NCBI RefSeq assembly: GCF_001522545.3
Contig: NC_031769.1
Location: 13,573,327-13,637,326, forward strand
Direction of reading: 5' to 3'
DNA from: Parus major
Lineage: Eukaryota; Chordata; Aves; Passeriformes; Paridae
DNA length: 64,000 nt
Position numbers and translations under genes: made by a program
The notes under the pieces: model-generated
Databases searched by the model: none
Seen by the model: the letters and a program-made list of their open reading frames with translations, nothing else
What the model was told of the DNA's origin: nothing
Shown: positions 47,501 through 59,500 of the stretch, piece by piece
Layout: every line of letters begins with the position of its first letter
Position numbering within the stretch: the first letter of the stretch is position 1

Positions 47501-50500
47501 GGTGAGCTAGCTCCTGGAAGATTACTGTCCAGAATATTTACTCAGCAGACTGCAATATTAGCCAGCACAGCCAGTTTAAGGACTCTGTGCACTGCAGCAG
47601 AGATTGCAGTGTCATTGGGCTGGGTAAGTACCTGACTGGATGTGCTCCTGAGTAATCTGCTCTTGACCTTCAAAGGTGACTTCCCACTTTAGCCAAGTCT
47701 GTGATGCTGCATTATGCCTGCTCTCTTTTCCCTTGGCTCTTTGAATACTTAACTGCTTCACCTAATTTCTCTAAGAATATTAATCCAATATAACCATGTA
47801 ATTCTTCCATCTACCCTTCACAGGGCAAGTCCCCTTTGTCTCCGCTCTTTACTATCCTTGGCTTGCAGCAAGGAGCCCTGACAGACCTGTTTTCTCCCCC
47901 GTCTCCTTGAGGGTGACACCTCTCCACCTTGCCCTGGTGATGTGCTGAGTAAAAGCCATTTCCCAGTCTGCCATGCTGCCCATGCCTAACACAGGGCTGG
48001 GGCAAATAGGGAGCAGCTGGAGGTGGCCAATATTAGACTCCTGCTGCTGCTCTTTCACAATCCTTTTCCAGATAGTGTGATGAGGAATAAATTGAGACCG
48101 GGATGAATGCTCAATAGGAGAAATGTAGAAGATACTCTCCTTCTCTCAGCAGCTTTCGCCTGGCCCTCATTTCAATTGCTGAATCCATTTAAAGTTTATC
48201 TTTGTCCTGCGGTACCAGTAAGCAAGGCTGGCAATTCCCCCGGTCCTGCAGCCTCACTTTGCTGCTCTTTTCTTGGATGCAAGCATTTCCTGTTAAAAGG
48301 ATTCCATTTAATACCCTGCAAATTATCTGGGGTGGTGCAGAGCAATTTATTTTGTAAGCCTTATGCTGTGGATTGAAATTGCTTTTCCTCATCTCAGTGT
48401 GTGGCAGAGGGGAGCGTGGTCCCCTCCTTGTGCTGTGCCTCAGGCTGCATCCCAAGACTGAGCCACTGCTGCCACAGGCTCTGTCAGCACCTAAACCTGC
48501 TCCTGCCTCCTTCCAGGGGGCAGGAACCACCAAAAACAAGCAGACTTTACACACATAAGCAGGCTTTTGAAAAGGCTCAATTCTTGAATGGAAACAAGGC
48601 TTTGAGTTTATACCATTTGAGGGAGAGTAAAAGTTAGACCTGTTCTTCTTACTTGGGGTTTGTACCCACAAAGATGCCCAGGTTGCAGTTCCAAACATGG
48701 GGTGAGCAATTAGGGGTTCTTGCACAGACAAGATGAAGGCAGAACAAAATCACACAGGGTGACAGTGGTGTTTTATCCTTCATCCTGACTGTTTAAGAAA
48801 TCAAAAAATATCAACTTTGGAGGAAAGGAGTCCCCAAACTTCCTGTTTTTCCTAAAGCAAAGCTGTCTCAGAGTCATCTCAAATTAGAAAGAGGATACAA
48901 AAGAGCCGACTCATTTGTTTGATATAGTTTAGCAAAGAACTCCACTGCAAAATGCACAACTCAACATTTTCTTTAATGACTACATTCCTTCCAGCATACA
49001 AAGAAAAGGAAGTTTAAACCTATATGAAAGAACTCTGTTCCCTCCCCTGACTGCTTCCCTATCTGTATTTATTTGTTTTGTGAACAACCTAAAGTCCTAG
49101 ACACCCCACAGCAGAGATAATATTCAGACAGACGTTGAGAATCATCCAGCAGAATGCATTCCCACATTATTTAGCAGCATTTAGAACAAAATTTGGTAGA
49201 GATATGAAAAAAAAGGGCATCTTATAATACCTAAAATAACCTTGTTCTGACAGAAAACTTCATGCTTCATGGTTTAGGTCAACCTTTAATTTCTAGGGAT
49301 TAAAGTGAATCTTTCAAAAGGATAGATTATGCTTCCACTTCTTTCCCTGGAGTATATTCTACTGTCTTATGAAGATCTGCTCTTAGTCATTGCCAGAGGG
49401 AAGGCATTTCATTTGATGTCTTTGATTCCATAAGTCAGTTCCTATTTCTTGGTTATTTATATTCAAAAATAGGCCAGAAAGGTTAAGAATGGAAGAAATA
49501 AGGTAACATCAGTCTTACTTTAGAAATGGAAGAACAAGGCTTGGAGACTTTTGTGGTCTTTTTCAAGGGCATTTAAAGAATTTTTGGCAGACCTCTTCAT
49601 TGTCTTCTACACAAGAACAACCTTATTCTTGACCAGTATTTTTCTTTTGATTGAAAAGAAGTCTTGATTTAATTTTTGCTGAGAAAGAAAATCAGAAAAA
49701 AGGATCCCTTATCTTTTGATTTCCAGAATTAATCAGAGTTTTTTTACAACTGGGATGCAGTAAAGTTTGCTCACTTGTTACTGATATTCTTTCCAGAACG
49801 TGAATAACCATTCGAGCACTTGTTTAAAAATATAAAAGTTGTGGCTTCTGAGATTCATGTGTTGGACACAAGAGGTACAGAGTGCTGAGGAATACAAATA
49901 TGTTTGTGACTAGTTCATTAGAGAAACTCCTTACAGAAGATATAGTTGATCATGATTTCCCTGTGGTGCTGTGAAAATTAGTATTGCCTGGGTTATATCT
50001 ACCATGTAAATAGGAAGAGCTCAAGAGAAATGTCAGCTTTGGCCTTGCTTTTAAAAATGTGTACATTTAGGGGGTCTGAATAGCATAACTTGCTTTGATC
50101 CTAAGTCTCTCTCAGTGTTTCTGATTTTCATGCCTAATCTGAACATAATTCCACATTATCTGGGACAAGAGTGTCTGCCTGCAGACTCATCATAGAAGGG
50201 AAATAAATTCCATGCTACTCATTTTATTTAGATGGGCACATTATCACACTAATTGATTTTTTTCTTTTTTAAAGTAATATTTTTAATTTTCTTTCCAGTG
50301 GCTTTCATATAATTGAAAATGATCTCTCTTGTCTCAATTTTCTCAGCCTGTAAAATGTAGTTAACAACTAATCTGGGAAGTCCTGCACCTAGAGCTCTTT
50401 CATAACATGACATGACAGTACAATCCAAGTTGCACCAGGTACTCAGAACGGGAAAATTTTTTTGATTTTATGACCCAAGAGTAAAGATGAGCCCAGAAGA

Positions 50501-50568
50501 AAGAATGAAGGAAGACATCTGTCTCCTTCCTTTCAATTGGAATAGTGTTTAATGGTGAAGTTGAAGTT
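41554..50568. other. 9-kb stretch, no confident gene
   Basis: No transposon is identified with confidence. The longest frame (48189-48731 minus, 180 codons) covers a GC-richer patch, has no domain and matches the length expected once by chance in this much sequence. Weak minus-strand exon candidates at 41613-41659, 45965-46023, 48653-48718 and 49775-49818 are treated in the findings only. Confidence 0.45.
42716..42747. repeat. 10-base inverted repeat in a probable old interspersed repeat
   Basis: GGAAACTCCC at 42716-42725 is the exact reverse complement of GGGAGTTTCC at 42738-42747. Together with cattgaactta between them and gagtaagact just after, it resembles the 'gggagtttt...gagtaag' phrase common in amniote genomes as an ancient repeat. 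The family name is uncertain. Confidence 0.35.
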
Positions 50569-50612
50569 ATGACGATGTTGCAACATCGTCATTATGTATG
50601 AGCTACATAATG
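50569..50612. repeat. perfect 24-base palindrome overlapping a second stem-loop
   Basis: ATGACGATGTTG (50569-50580) is followed immediately by its exact reverse complement CAACATCGTCAT (50581-50592), a loop-less palindrome. It overlaps a second hairpin: CATTATGTA (50590-50598), loop TGAGC, TACATAATG (50604-50612). The first arms contain two CpG, unusual in this neighbourhood. No transposon or gene is attached. Confidence 0.85.
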
Positions 50613-51935
50613 AATGATTCATTGAAGGGGTGAAAAATAGTTCTAGATGGTTAATTTTAGTTTATAATAAAGGTTGTAAATTTTTATTGGAAAACAGGGA
50701 AAAAAATTGCTGTATCATCTTTTGATTCCATAGTTGTCTTCACTTAGCTATCCATGGTCTGAGCATGGGAAAAGGGCTATTCAAACTTACCACCACACAA
50801 AACCAGATGGAGCTTGATAGAAGGAATAACTCTAAGCTGACTTAGTTTCCAGTCCTTTCAATATTTGAGAAAGGACACTCAGTGAGCACCCACCTTGCAC
50901 AAACTGCAGGTTTGTCAGTGAAACAAAGGCAAGGAAGTGCATTTACAATCCATAAATATGCATTGCACCAGACTTGAGGTTTCAGAAACAAATTAAATTC
51001 CCTTATTGTTTTACAGAGTGGCTGCAGGCTGCTATGCAGCTGCCATTTACACTTACACACTCAGGGGTTACTGAGGGGTCTGTCTGGTTTGGTTGTTCTG
51101 CCACTGTTTTACCGGGGTTAAGGGCTTGCTGGTATTTTTCAAATTATATACAGGCTTCTACTCAGAGATAATGAAATACCTGCAAAGTGATAGATGCAAC
51201 AGCTTTTAGCTGCATATATCCTGAACTGTGGGTCAAACACACAGGTCTGCTAGAAGCTTATCCCTTCTTTCTGCTTTAAACCTTACTGTAGAATGACTTG
51301 AAAAATTCTGGGGCAAAATAAACAAATCAGACTGACAGAGTGGGAGAAAAGCAGCTTAAGAGAAGGCTGTCAGCACAACCTGCTCCTTTTTCTAACCTGG
51401 CAGCAATTCCCTCTGGGTTCCTGCCGTTCTCCTATGCATTTGCCTTCCAACCCTCATTTCCCTACGGAGCTCCCTCAGCCCATCCGATTTTGAACATCTG
51501 CTGGCACTGAACTCCTGCAACTCTCAATCTGTTTCCCCTTGGCTTCCTTCTTCCTTCCAGTTAATCTTCCTTATTTTTGTCTTGGTGAGACTTCCCTCCT
51601 TCTTCTCTCTGTCTTCCTGCTGCTATCACCAATTTAATCTCGTCACACACAGGGTGACACCAGACTGACTCTTCCTGGTGAGGAGACCTGAGAGAATGAC
51701 TCCCCACCCCCTGAGGCAGCTGCTTCTGCCTGCTAACATGCCCAAGGGCCAGTCATACTCTTCTCCTCCAGGCTCCCAACATCCACGGCCTTCCCTTATG
51801 GTTCTTCTTATGTTCTTTTTACCCAAGATAAGCTGGAACAAGTTTGAAAGTGGTGTGGAATCAGCACAGCAGAAAACAGTGAATGGTTCTCTGCAGTTCA
51901 ATGAGTTAAACTGGCGGTTTGACATAGGATGCTGC
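50613..51935. other. non-coding stretch
   Basis: Nothing is called with confidence. A minus-strand 45-base segment at 51287-51331 has one of the best acceptors in the window (pyrimidine-rich, ending CTCTGTCAG) and a GTAAGG donor. It is discussed in the findings. Confidence 0.45.
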
Positions 51936-51977
51936 TGGAGGAGAAGGAGGAGGAGGAGGAGGAGGAGGAGGAGGAGG
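51936..51977 (+). repeat. (GGA)n microsatellite
   Basis: About 13 GGA units with one GAA variant. On the plus strand it reads poly-Arg and on the minus strand poly-Ser, which lengthens the overlapping frames at 51678-52016 and 51898-52413. Confidence 0.93.
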
Positions 51978-53907
51978 TGGTTTGATTTTCTTGTATTCTG
52001 TACCTGTAGTCCATAGTGGCAGGATCATATTGCAGAGAAACCAGTGGGGGTACAGATGAGAGGGGAGGTAGGGAAAGTGAGAAAAATAAATGGATTTGAG
52101 GGAACCACTGAGTCTGCATCATGTTAAGCTTGACCAAGTCTGTTCCACCATGTGGGATATATTCCATAGGCTGGGAAATACTGTGATCTTGTACACTTAG
52201 GGCCAATACATTGCTCCCTCCAAGCATGCCTTCCCATGGGGGAGTGTGGTTGTTCCTGCTTATTCCCACAGTTATGTTAAACCAGGCTGAATATAAGCCC
52301 AGGAGCATTATAGCAATCAAGGCCTTTGTCTGAAGGAATGAAGAGAGGTTCTCCCACTTTTCTCTGAAGATTGTTGAGAATAATTTTGTCTCATCAAAAA
52401 GACACATAAACATAAATATCCATGTTAATTACATTATAATTCAGCCCTAAAGCAGAATAAACTGAGACTACAGAAGCTAAGTGATACGTGTCAACAAAGG
52501 GAACAGTCTGAGGTCAACCCATCTCTGCACTCTTTGTCAAGAACAAGCATTTTAACTCCTTAGTTGGGAGAAATTCTATTCAAGTCCACAAGGTCCAATG
52601 GCAGAAGCATAAAACTCAAGTCTGACTTCAAGCTCTTCCAGTATCTTTCTCTGAGTAGCCTCAGATAAGCAATTTAGTTCTCTAATGTGAAACAACAATG
52701 GACACTGGTACTCTGACAGGCACATCATTCTTATTCCAGCACAAACTGGAAACCTAGTGTTTGGAAATAAAAAGCAGGGCCGGCAAAAATGGAAATGGAG
52801 AAATAGGGGACTGATTTTAGAAAAACATATACAGAGTGGTAAAAGAGGGGCTCAGGGAAGTCAAGTGTACATCTGTCCCATGACACTTTTCAGGTCTGTT
52901 GTCCTACACATTTCCTGCCCAGAAGCACAAGTTTTAAGTAAAAAGGTAACATCTTTTCTTCCTATTTCTTCAGGTTTTGAAATACTGGAATTAGACCGAG
53001 CTATTCCTGTTTCATGCAGTGTAAAAGAGAAGAATCCAGCCCTGTTAGATATCTGACCTGAAAAAAAGCCCAGCACATTTCCAATGAGGCAGTCTGCCTT
53101 ATACCCTTTATATCATGTAATATCTTGTCGTACCAACAGGCATGGAGGCAATTTGTCAGCGACAATGACAAACATACACAGATGTATTGTTAGTGTAAAA
53201 TAGTTGTACTTAATTCCCTTTCTTTCCTTGATTTTTTTTGAGGAGTCTTTTGTAGTCATCTTTTTCTATTCCTGTATGTCTGCAGTTGATAAATTATTTC
53301 TGTTCTCTTTAATCCATTTTTTATTATTCTTCCAGATATTTTCTTTTTCTGGTGTTGGTGAAAATAAATCTTCTCAAGGGCTTGGCAGTGTATTTGGAAA
53401 GATGTTTTGAGCAGTATGGGTGCTGCTTCTAGGAGTTAATGAATCAGAAATTAATGAAATAGTGGTTTGAAACTTTAAAAATTCATGTATTAGTGAATGC
53501 TGCTAACCAAATTGCCATGTATTGGTTTTGACATATTCCCCACCTGAGTTTCCATGCTGTCTCCTTGTTTCTATGCTAAGAGCATGAGCTGTGTCCTAAT
53601 GCACCATGGTTCTGCAGTCCTGTTTCATATGGAAACAAGGATTCTGCAGTCAGCTCTCGTGTTTCTACTCCTCTAAATTTTGAAGATGTTGACTGATTTT
53701 GACAGAGAGGTAGATGTCTCAAAGATAACCAAGTTCTCACAAGCTTTAATAAAACAAGTCACCACATACAGAGAGATCTTCTAAGGAACTTGACAGAAGG
53801 AAAGGAACATTATATAAACACATGGCCAAACTTCAGAGAATACAAGCAGAAGAGAGACCATACAAAGATAGAAGGGACCTTTATTCAAATCTTCTTAAAA
53901 ACCAAAG
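51978..53907. other. non-coding stretch
   Basis: A minus-strand frame (51898-52413, 171 codons) has one hydrophobic stretch (IAIMLLGLYSAWFNITVG) near its middle, but it ends in the GGA repeat and has no recognisable domain. No repeat element is identified. Confidence 0.45.
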
Positions 53908-55045
53908 TCATAGAAACATAGAATCTTTTAGGTTGTAAAAGATCTCTTAGATCATTGAGTGCAGCTGTTAAACCAGCACTGCAAAGTCTGTCACTAACGC
54001 ATCTTCTGAAGTGCCACACCTACACATTTCTTAAATACTTCCAAGGATGGTGAATCCACCAATTCCCTGGGCAGCCTGTTTCAACCTTAGCCCTCCTTAT
54101 CCCTTCTTTTGTGGATGATTTATTTATAGAAATATTTTTATTGTCTTTTATGGCAGTAGGCAGATTTAAGTTCTATATTGGCTTTGGTCCTTCTAGTTTT
54201 GTCTCTGCATAAGCTCATGACATCATTGTAGTCCTCCTGAATGACCTGACTCTTCTTCCAAAGGTTAAAAACTCTCCTTTTTTTCCCCTGAATTCCAGTC
54301 AAGCTTTTTGTTCAGTCAGGCCTGCTTTCTTCCCTGCTGGCTTATCTTTGTCCTCCAGGACTGTCTCCTGAGAGACTCTGTGAACTCTGTGAACCAAGCT
54401 TCGTAACAGGCCAAAGTCTGTCCTCAGGAAATCCACACAGCAGTTCTGCTTACTTACCCTCCTTACTCGTCCTGTGCCCAAGACATGCTCTGACCACCAC
54501 ATCACCCACCAGTCCTTCTCTGTTCACACACAGCAGGTCCAGAGGGTGACCCCCCGAGGCTCACTCACCAGCTGTGCCAGGAAGTTATCTTCCCCACACT
54601 CCTGGAACTTCCTAGACTGTTTCCTCTCTACTGCATTGCAACTCTAACAGAGATGTGGTAAGCTGAAGTCCCCCAAGAGACCAAGGGCCAGTGATTGTGA
54701 GTCTTCTGTCAACTGCTTATAGAATAATTTGTCTGTATCTTGGTCCTGGTTGGGTGGTCTGTAACAGGTTCCCACCAGGATATTCTCCGTTGGCCTTCCC
54801 CTTTACTCTTATTCTTAAACACTCTAGTCTAGTGCCACTATCATTTAGTTCTAGGCAATCAAAGCTGTCCCTAACATATACCATGTTATACCAGAGCTAC
54901 CCCACCATGTCTCCTCCCTTGTCTGTCCCTCCTGAAGAGTTCATAGCCAATCCTTGTAGCGCACAGTTGTGTGAGTCATCCCACCATGTTTCTGTGATGG
55001 CAACTATGTCATGGTTTTCCTGCTGCACAATGTCAAGCAGCTGAG
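53908..55045 (-). mobile_element. CR1 LINE with 3' end fused to ORF2 endonuclease region
   Basis: Minus orientation. 53908-54086 is the CR1 3' end read in reverse: tcatagaaacatagaatc, ggttgtaaaagatctcttag, then gtgccacacctacac and ccctgggcagcctgttt. At about 54086 it jumps without spacer to CR1 ORF2 in the same orientation. 54087-54300 is the linker after the endonuclease (reverse of KDNKK.FYKY and EDYKDVM.L-like residues). 54300-54505 contains the DFLRTDFGLLRSLV motif and 54965-55024 an ITETWWDDS endonuclease motif. The reverse transcriptase, normally about 2 kb between these parts, is absent. Frameshifts and stops break the frame. The plus-strand frame 54691-55044 is its antisense shadow. 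Confidence 0.85.
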
Positions 55046-56195
55046 AAATACAAATTGTAGCAAATCAGGCTTCATTAATTCTATGGCTCACCAACGTAAT
55101 TGTTTTGTTGTGCCAGCTCAACACATTCTCATTTTGTTTCCTTAGATGAACTTACATCTATAGCCAGTGTATTTTTATTACTGTTTATTCTCAAAGCAGA
55201 TCCTCCTGCAGCTGGACTTTTTTCTCAGGCTCCTGCTGGTTTCACCTCTACTGCATTTCCAAATATTTATCTTGCTTGCAATGAATCAAACTCTATCTCT
55301 ATTTTAATAGACTGGGAAGTCAACTGAATCAGCACTGTGTCCATGAATAGGACCTATGGCTGCATCTTTATGAGTAAATTAAGCATGCCCAGGAACATTT
55401 GCTGGCACTGAGGCAAACTGATGCAGAACAGCCTGAATTTGTACTATTGAATTAACTTACCCTCCAGAACAGGGTGGCTGAATGCAAACTGCCTATGGAG
55501 AAGGATTCCTTCTTCATGCTGTTCCTGGGAATTGCTTGGCATTCTGTTAGATGGGGTGTTTGTACCTTTGCCAAAAACACGCCAGACATCATCCTAACAA
55601 TTTCATAGTATAAATAATCAAGCTCCAGTGCCTGGGAATGTCCCCTGGCCCTGCCTAATTAACTGCATGACATGAAACTCCTTCATCCTTATCTACGGGC
55701 AGTTTTCATATGGCCATCTCTGCTTCCAGTGTGCCAATTCATCTGCTCATATGAGTTGGGCATTATCCATATGAGCTAAATCTCCCTAACCTGTTCAATT
55801 TAAAAAAGAGCAAGCTCAGACCTTCAATTAAAATGAGCTCAAATTGTTTAGACTAAAACAGAGAATCTACATGCCATATAATCATCTCATCTGAAGGCTA
55901 TAAGGGACAGGATTTCTGGTAAAATTAGTAAGGAAGCAGGGAAACTAAGAAAGACACGTAAATAAAACTGATCTCACACAGTCCTAAAGCTCTAACTACT
56001 CAGTGGGCAACCTTTTTCTCTCATTAAAGTTAAATTTTCCTGGATGTTTCAGTGTCATGATTTAAATATAAGGCCAAGAGGCTCTGAATTGTTTTACATT
56101 ATAATACACATCCTAGTTTTTATTTTGCCTAAATCAGCAGTCTTATCATCTGCTAGGAAACTCAGTTTGGTTTGTTGTTTTCTAACCCCAGCCAG
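55046..56195. other. non-coding stretch
   Basis: No gene is called. A minus-strand segment 55461-55543 (donor GTAAGTT) is one of the weak exon candidates. Three CATATG motifs occur at 55707, 55748 and 55768. No repeat is recognised. Confidence 0.45.
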
Positions 56196-56512
56196 CTTGC
56201 TTGCTTGCTTGCTTGCTTGCTTNNNNNNNNNNNNNNNNNNNNNNNNNNNNNNNNNNNNNNNNNNNNNNNNNNNNNNNNNNNNNNNNNNNNNNNNNNNNNN
56301 NNNNNNNNNNNNNNNNNNNNNNNNNNNNNNNNNNNNNNNNNNNNNNNNNNNNNNNNNNNNNNNNNNNNNNNNNNNNNNNNNNNNNNNNNNNNNNNNNNNN
56401 NNNNNNNNNNNNNNNNNNNNNNNNNNNNNNNNNNNNNNNNNNNNNNNNNNNNNNNNNNNNNNNNNNNNNNNNNNNNNNNNNNNNNNNNNNNNNNNNNNNN
56501 NNNNNNNNNNNN
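56196..56512 (+). repeat. (CTTG)n microsatellite running into a 290-base assembly gap
   Basis: About seven CTTG units at 56196-56222 are followed by Ns from 56223 to 56512; the sequence resumes with ccttcccc. On the minus strand the unit reads as the repeated peptide KQAS. The X-containing frames over this region are artefacts. Confidence 0.93.
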
Positions 56513-59500
56513 CCTTCCCCGTACTTCTTCCCACATTACAAAATAAATAACTAAGCGGTGCACTCCTTTGAAAAACCACAGTCCAGAAAAGCACCTAACC
56601 ACATGCTAATCTCAAGTGAAGAGGCTACTCATATGCTCCAAGTTATGCAAGTACTTAAGTGCTTTGTAGATCAAAGTCTGGATTTACTGATGTGTATCTG
56701 AAGATCAGAGGCTGATGCATTACTCCAGAACACCTTGGAAATAGGTTTTATGTTTGCTCCTTTTTCTGTTTGCGTTCCTCTGAGACTTTGGTAATGAAGA
56801 GAACTATTTATTTTCTTGCTTCTAATGTTCTCAACAGGAAAGCAGAATCCTATTTTAGTAGTACATTATTCTGTCTCAAAAGGGAGAAGAAGACACAATG
56901 ATGGAAATTGTTTATGAATGTAATATACTTTGGATTAAGGTATCAAGCTCTTTTTTGAGGCATACTTTGTCAAGTTTTTTAAGGAATCTAGGGATAAAGG
57001 GAGTAAGAATGGAGGCTCATGGCATTGCAGCCCTTGTGCCTGAACCAAGGCTTCCATGCTTCCAAGTACCTTTCTTCAGGGCCTTCCTTCTCAGCAGGAG
57101 AACTATGTACTCATGAAACTCAACAAGAAAAGTCCAGCTAAGGAAAGGGTTTTCTTCTTTCACCTTTAATTTCATTCTTCACATCATGAGTTAATTAAAA
57201 TGAAGTCTCATCTACAAAACAAAGAATTATTTTATAGTCCCTCAAGCTCATATCTCTCTATGAGCAGCAGCTTATAGGAAGATGTAAAACTGACTGATCT
57301 GTGGGAAAGATGAAAGCAAAAGAACCTGCTCCCTTACAGCCTTGCCTCTTGGTTTCCCTGGGAACTGTGGGAAATCCCCAATGAATAAACCATGGGATCA
57401 AAATTTTCCATGAGAGTTTGAGCCAGAGCAAACCTTTCATGTTCTTACTTTTCTCAGGGAAATCCACTGGAGAATTGATGGGGATGTCTGTCTGGTACAC
57501 TGACTGTAGAAGAATGTCCCTATCTCTTCTCCAGCTACTCTGGGGGTGACGTTCATTTCAGACCAGAATGCCTCTCTGTATGGATAACAGTGGTTCAGCA
57601 TTTTAAAAGAGCTTCATAGCACTAATCTGCAAGTGATCTATTCATCTTCCTCTTCCCGGTCCTCTTCCTTCAGTGGCCACTTCCATTACACACACTAAGA
57701 CATGTGCCAGTCTACTGGGAACATGGCAATGTCATCTGCTTGAAAAAAATAATCAGTTCTCTTAAAAAGCCTTTATCCTGGTCCTTTGCTCTTGGCAGAT
57801 GACAGCCCTCTCTCTTCTCTAGATCTTGTGTTTATCTTGTGACTCCTCCTTAGTACAGTGACTGTCTTTTATCAGCTTGTCATAATGTCTGCAATCCTTG
57901 ATGGGCTCTGTGTGTGCACAAATGCTGCGTTTGAGAACAGGATGGTTCTGCCTTCACTGGGATTCAGGCATGGATTGGAGACCCAGGGCTTCATCCTCTA
58001 GAGAAGCACTCGTGCTGTAGCTCTCCTGGTAAAATCTGTCAGTGCAGAGGTGGGCAAGCAGCACGCTCTTCATCCCTGGACGGATCCTTTCTTTCTTTCT
58101 TTTTGCAAAAGGACAGCTAAAATCCAGTTGGATTGTATGCTGAATTCATCCCTTAAAGCTTGCAGAATCTTTCTTCAATAAATGGGGGAAAAGTCCTTTA
58201 GGTCAAAGACCTGATGTATGGTGATAAAACTCAGTCTGTGAGCCAAAATCCTGAACAAGAAGGAGGTCAAAAGAGCCTCAAGGAAAAAAAGCTCAAGGAG
58301 AATCAATTAGCACTTTCCAGTCATCAAAACTGAACATGCACAACCATAGCTGTTCATCACAGTTTAATCTATTTCCACATAAGCAAGTACATGGGTGGTG
58401 AAAGTAAATAGCAGCATTACCCTAAGTGCCTCATAATCAGCCTTAATTATTAAGAACAACCATTATTACTGTTATTATTACTATTAGACCTGATACACAT
58501 AACACTGGCTTCAGAAGGATTTGAATTAAGCCTTAAAGTGTTTCACAGTAATATGGCATCAGCCCTTAATTTCCATCTCTATTTTCTGATTCTTTCTTTA
58601 GTTGTGCAATGCCATAGTAAAAATACAACTATACTACTGGAAGAGATTTAATTTCTCAATTTCAAACTTTTTTGTTCAATCACTAAAAAAATTTTACTGT
58701 GTCAGTTTAGTTCCTCATTTCTATAGTGTTTGCAACAACCTATATGTAAGACCCTGACAGATACAAACAGTTTCTATAAGAGTAAAGATCTCTCCCTAAC
58801 ATAATTATGCTAATTTTTTTGAGAATACCACCTATGGGAATTTCATGTTGTCAGAATTTTTTCTAAAAGGCATGTGTTATGCTACTGCATAATATAGACT
58901 GTCTCTGTTGCAACATTAAACCAAAGGAGAGAAGAAAATTTAATCCCACTTGCAGAGCAGTTATTCAAAACTAAATAGAGCAGTCACTTTCAGAAGAGAT
59001 AAGAACAAACCAAAAATCTGGTGCAAACCAAATTCCTGACATTTTATTTCCCTACCTTTCTTTTTCATCGCTACACAGGCCTGATCACAGCAAATCTGGT
59101 ATATTAGAAGTGGAGGCAAGAGAGTCTTGGGAATTAGGTGGAAATAGATACACCAAAGGAAGTAGAAGCTTAGACTCTCTATCCTGCTGTCCCTAGTGTA
59201 CAGGAGACCTTGAAAGTTGTCTTTCAAGTTCAAGACTGAAAGATCACACTTTCATGGGCCTGCCTACAGCTGTGAATGCCTGGTTGGAAAAGTAAGACTC
59301 AAGGCATAAACCTGAAATAAGTCCCACTCTCTCTGTGACCTGGCTGTGTATTTGAAATCCCAAAAAAAGGGATGAGGCAGAGCACTGAAATGAGTCTTGT
59401 GAAAGATGCCTCACATTGTTGCAAATGTAGACTTTGTCCCTCCAAGGTAAATTTTCCAAGTTCCACTAGTCTTAGGGATTTCATTAAGCTAATGTGTTCA

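Noticed and set aside
48189..48731. 180-codon minus-strand frame
   Set aside because: Same chance argument. It lies in a GC-richer patch and has no recognisable domain.
51180..51225. Minus-strand 46-base segment with GTATTT donor
   Set aside because: It lies only 61 bases from a better candidate (51287-51331) and competes for the same phase; weaker donor.
51898..52413. 171-codon minus-strand frame with a hydrophobic segment
   Set aside because: Its end is poly-Ser from the GGA repeat, no good donor fits the hydrophobic part, and no family is recognised.
54691..55044. 117-codon plus-strand frame
   Set aside because: Antisense of the CR1 ORF2 endonuclease region, which reads on the minus strand.
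56044..56602. Several 117-168-codon frames over the second gap
   Set aside because: They are carried by Ns and the CTTG array.
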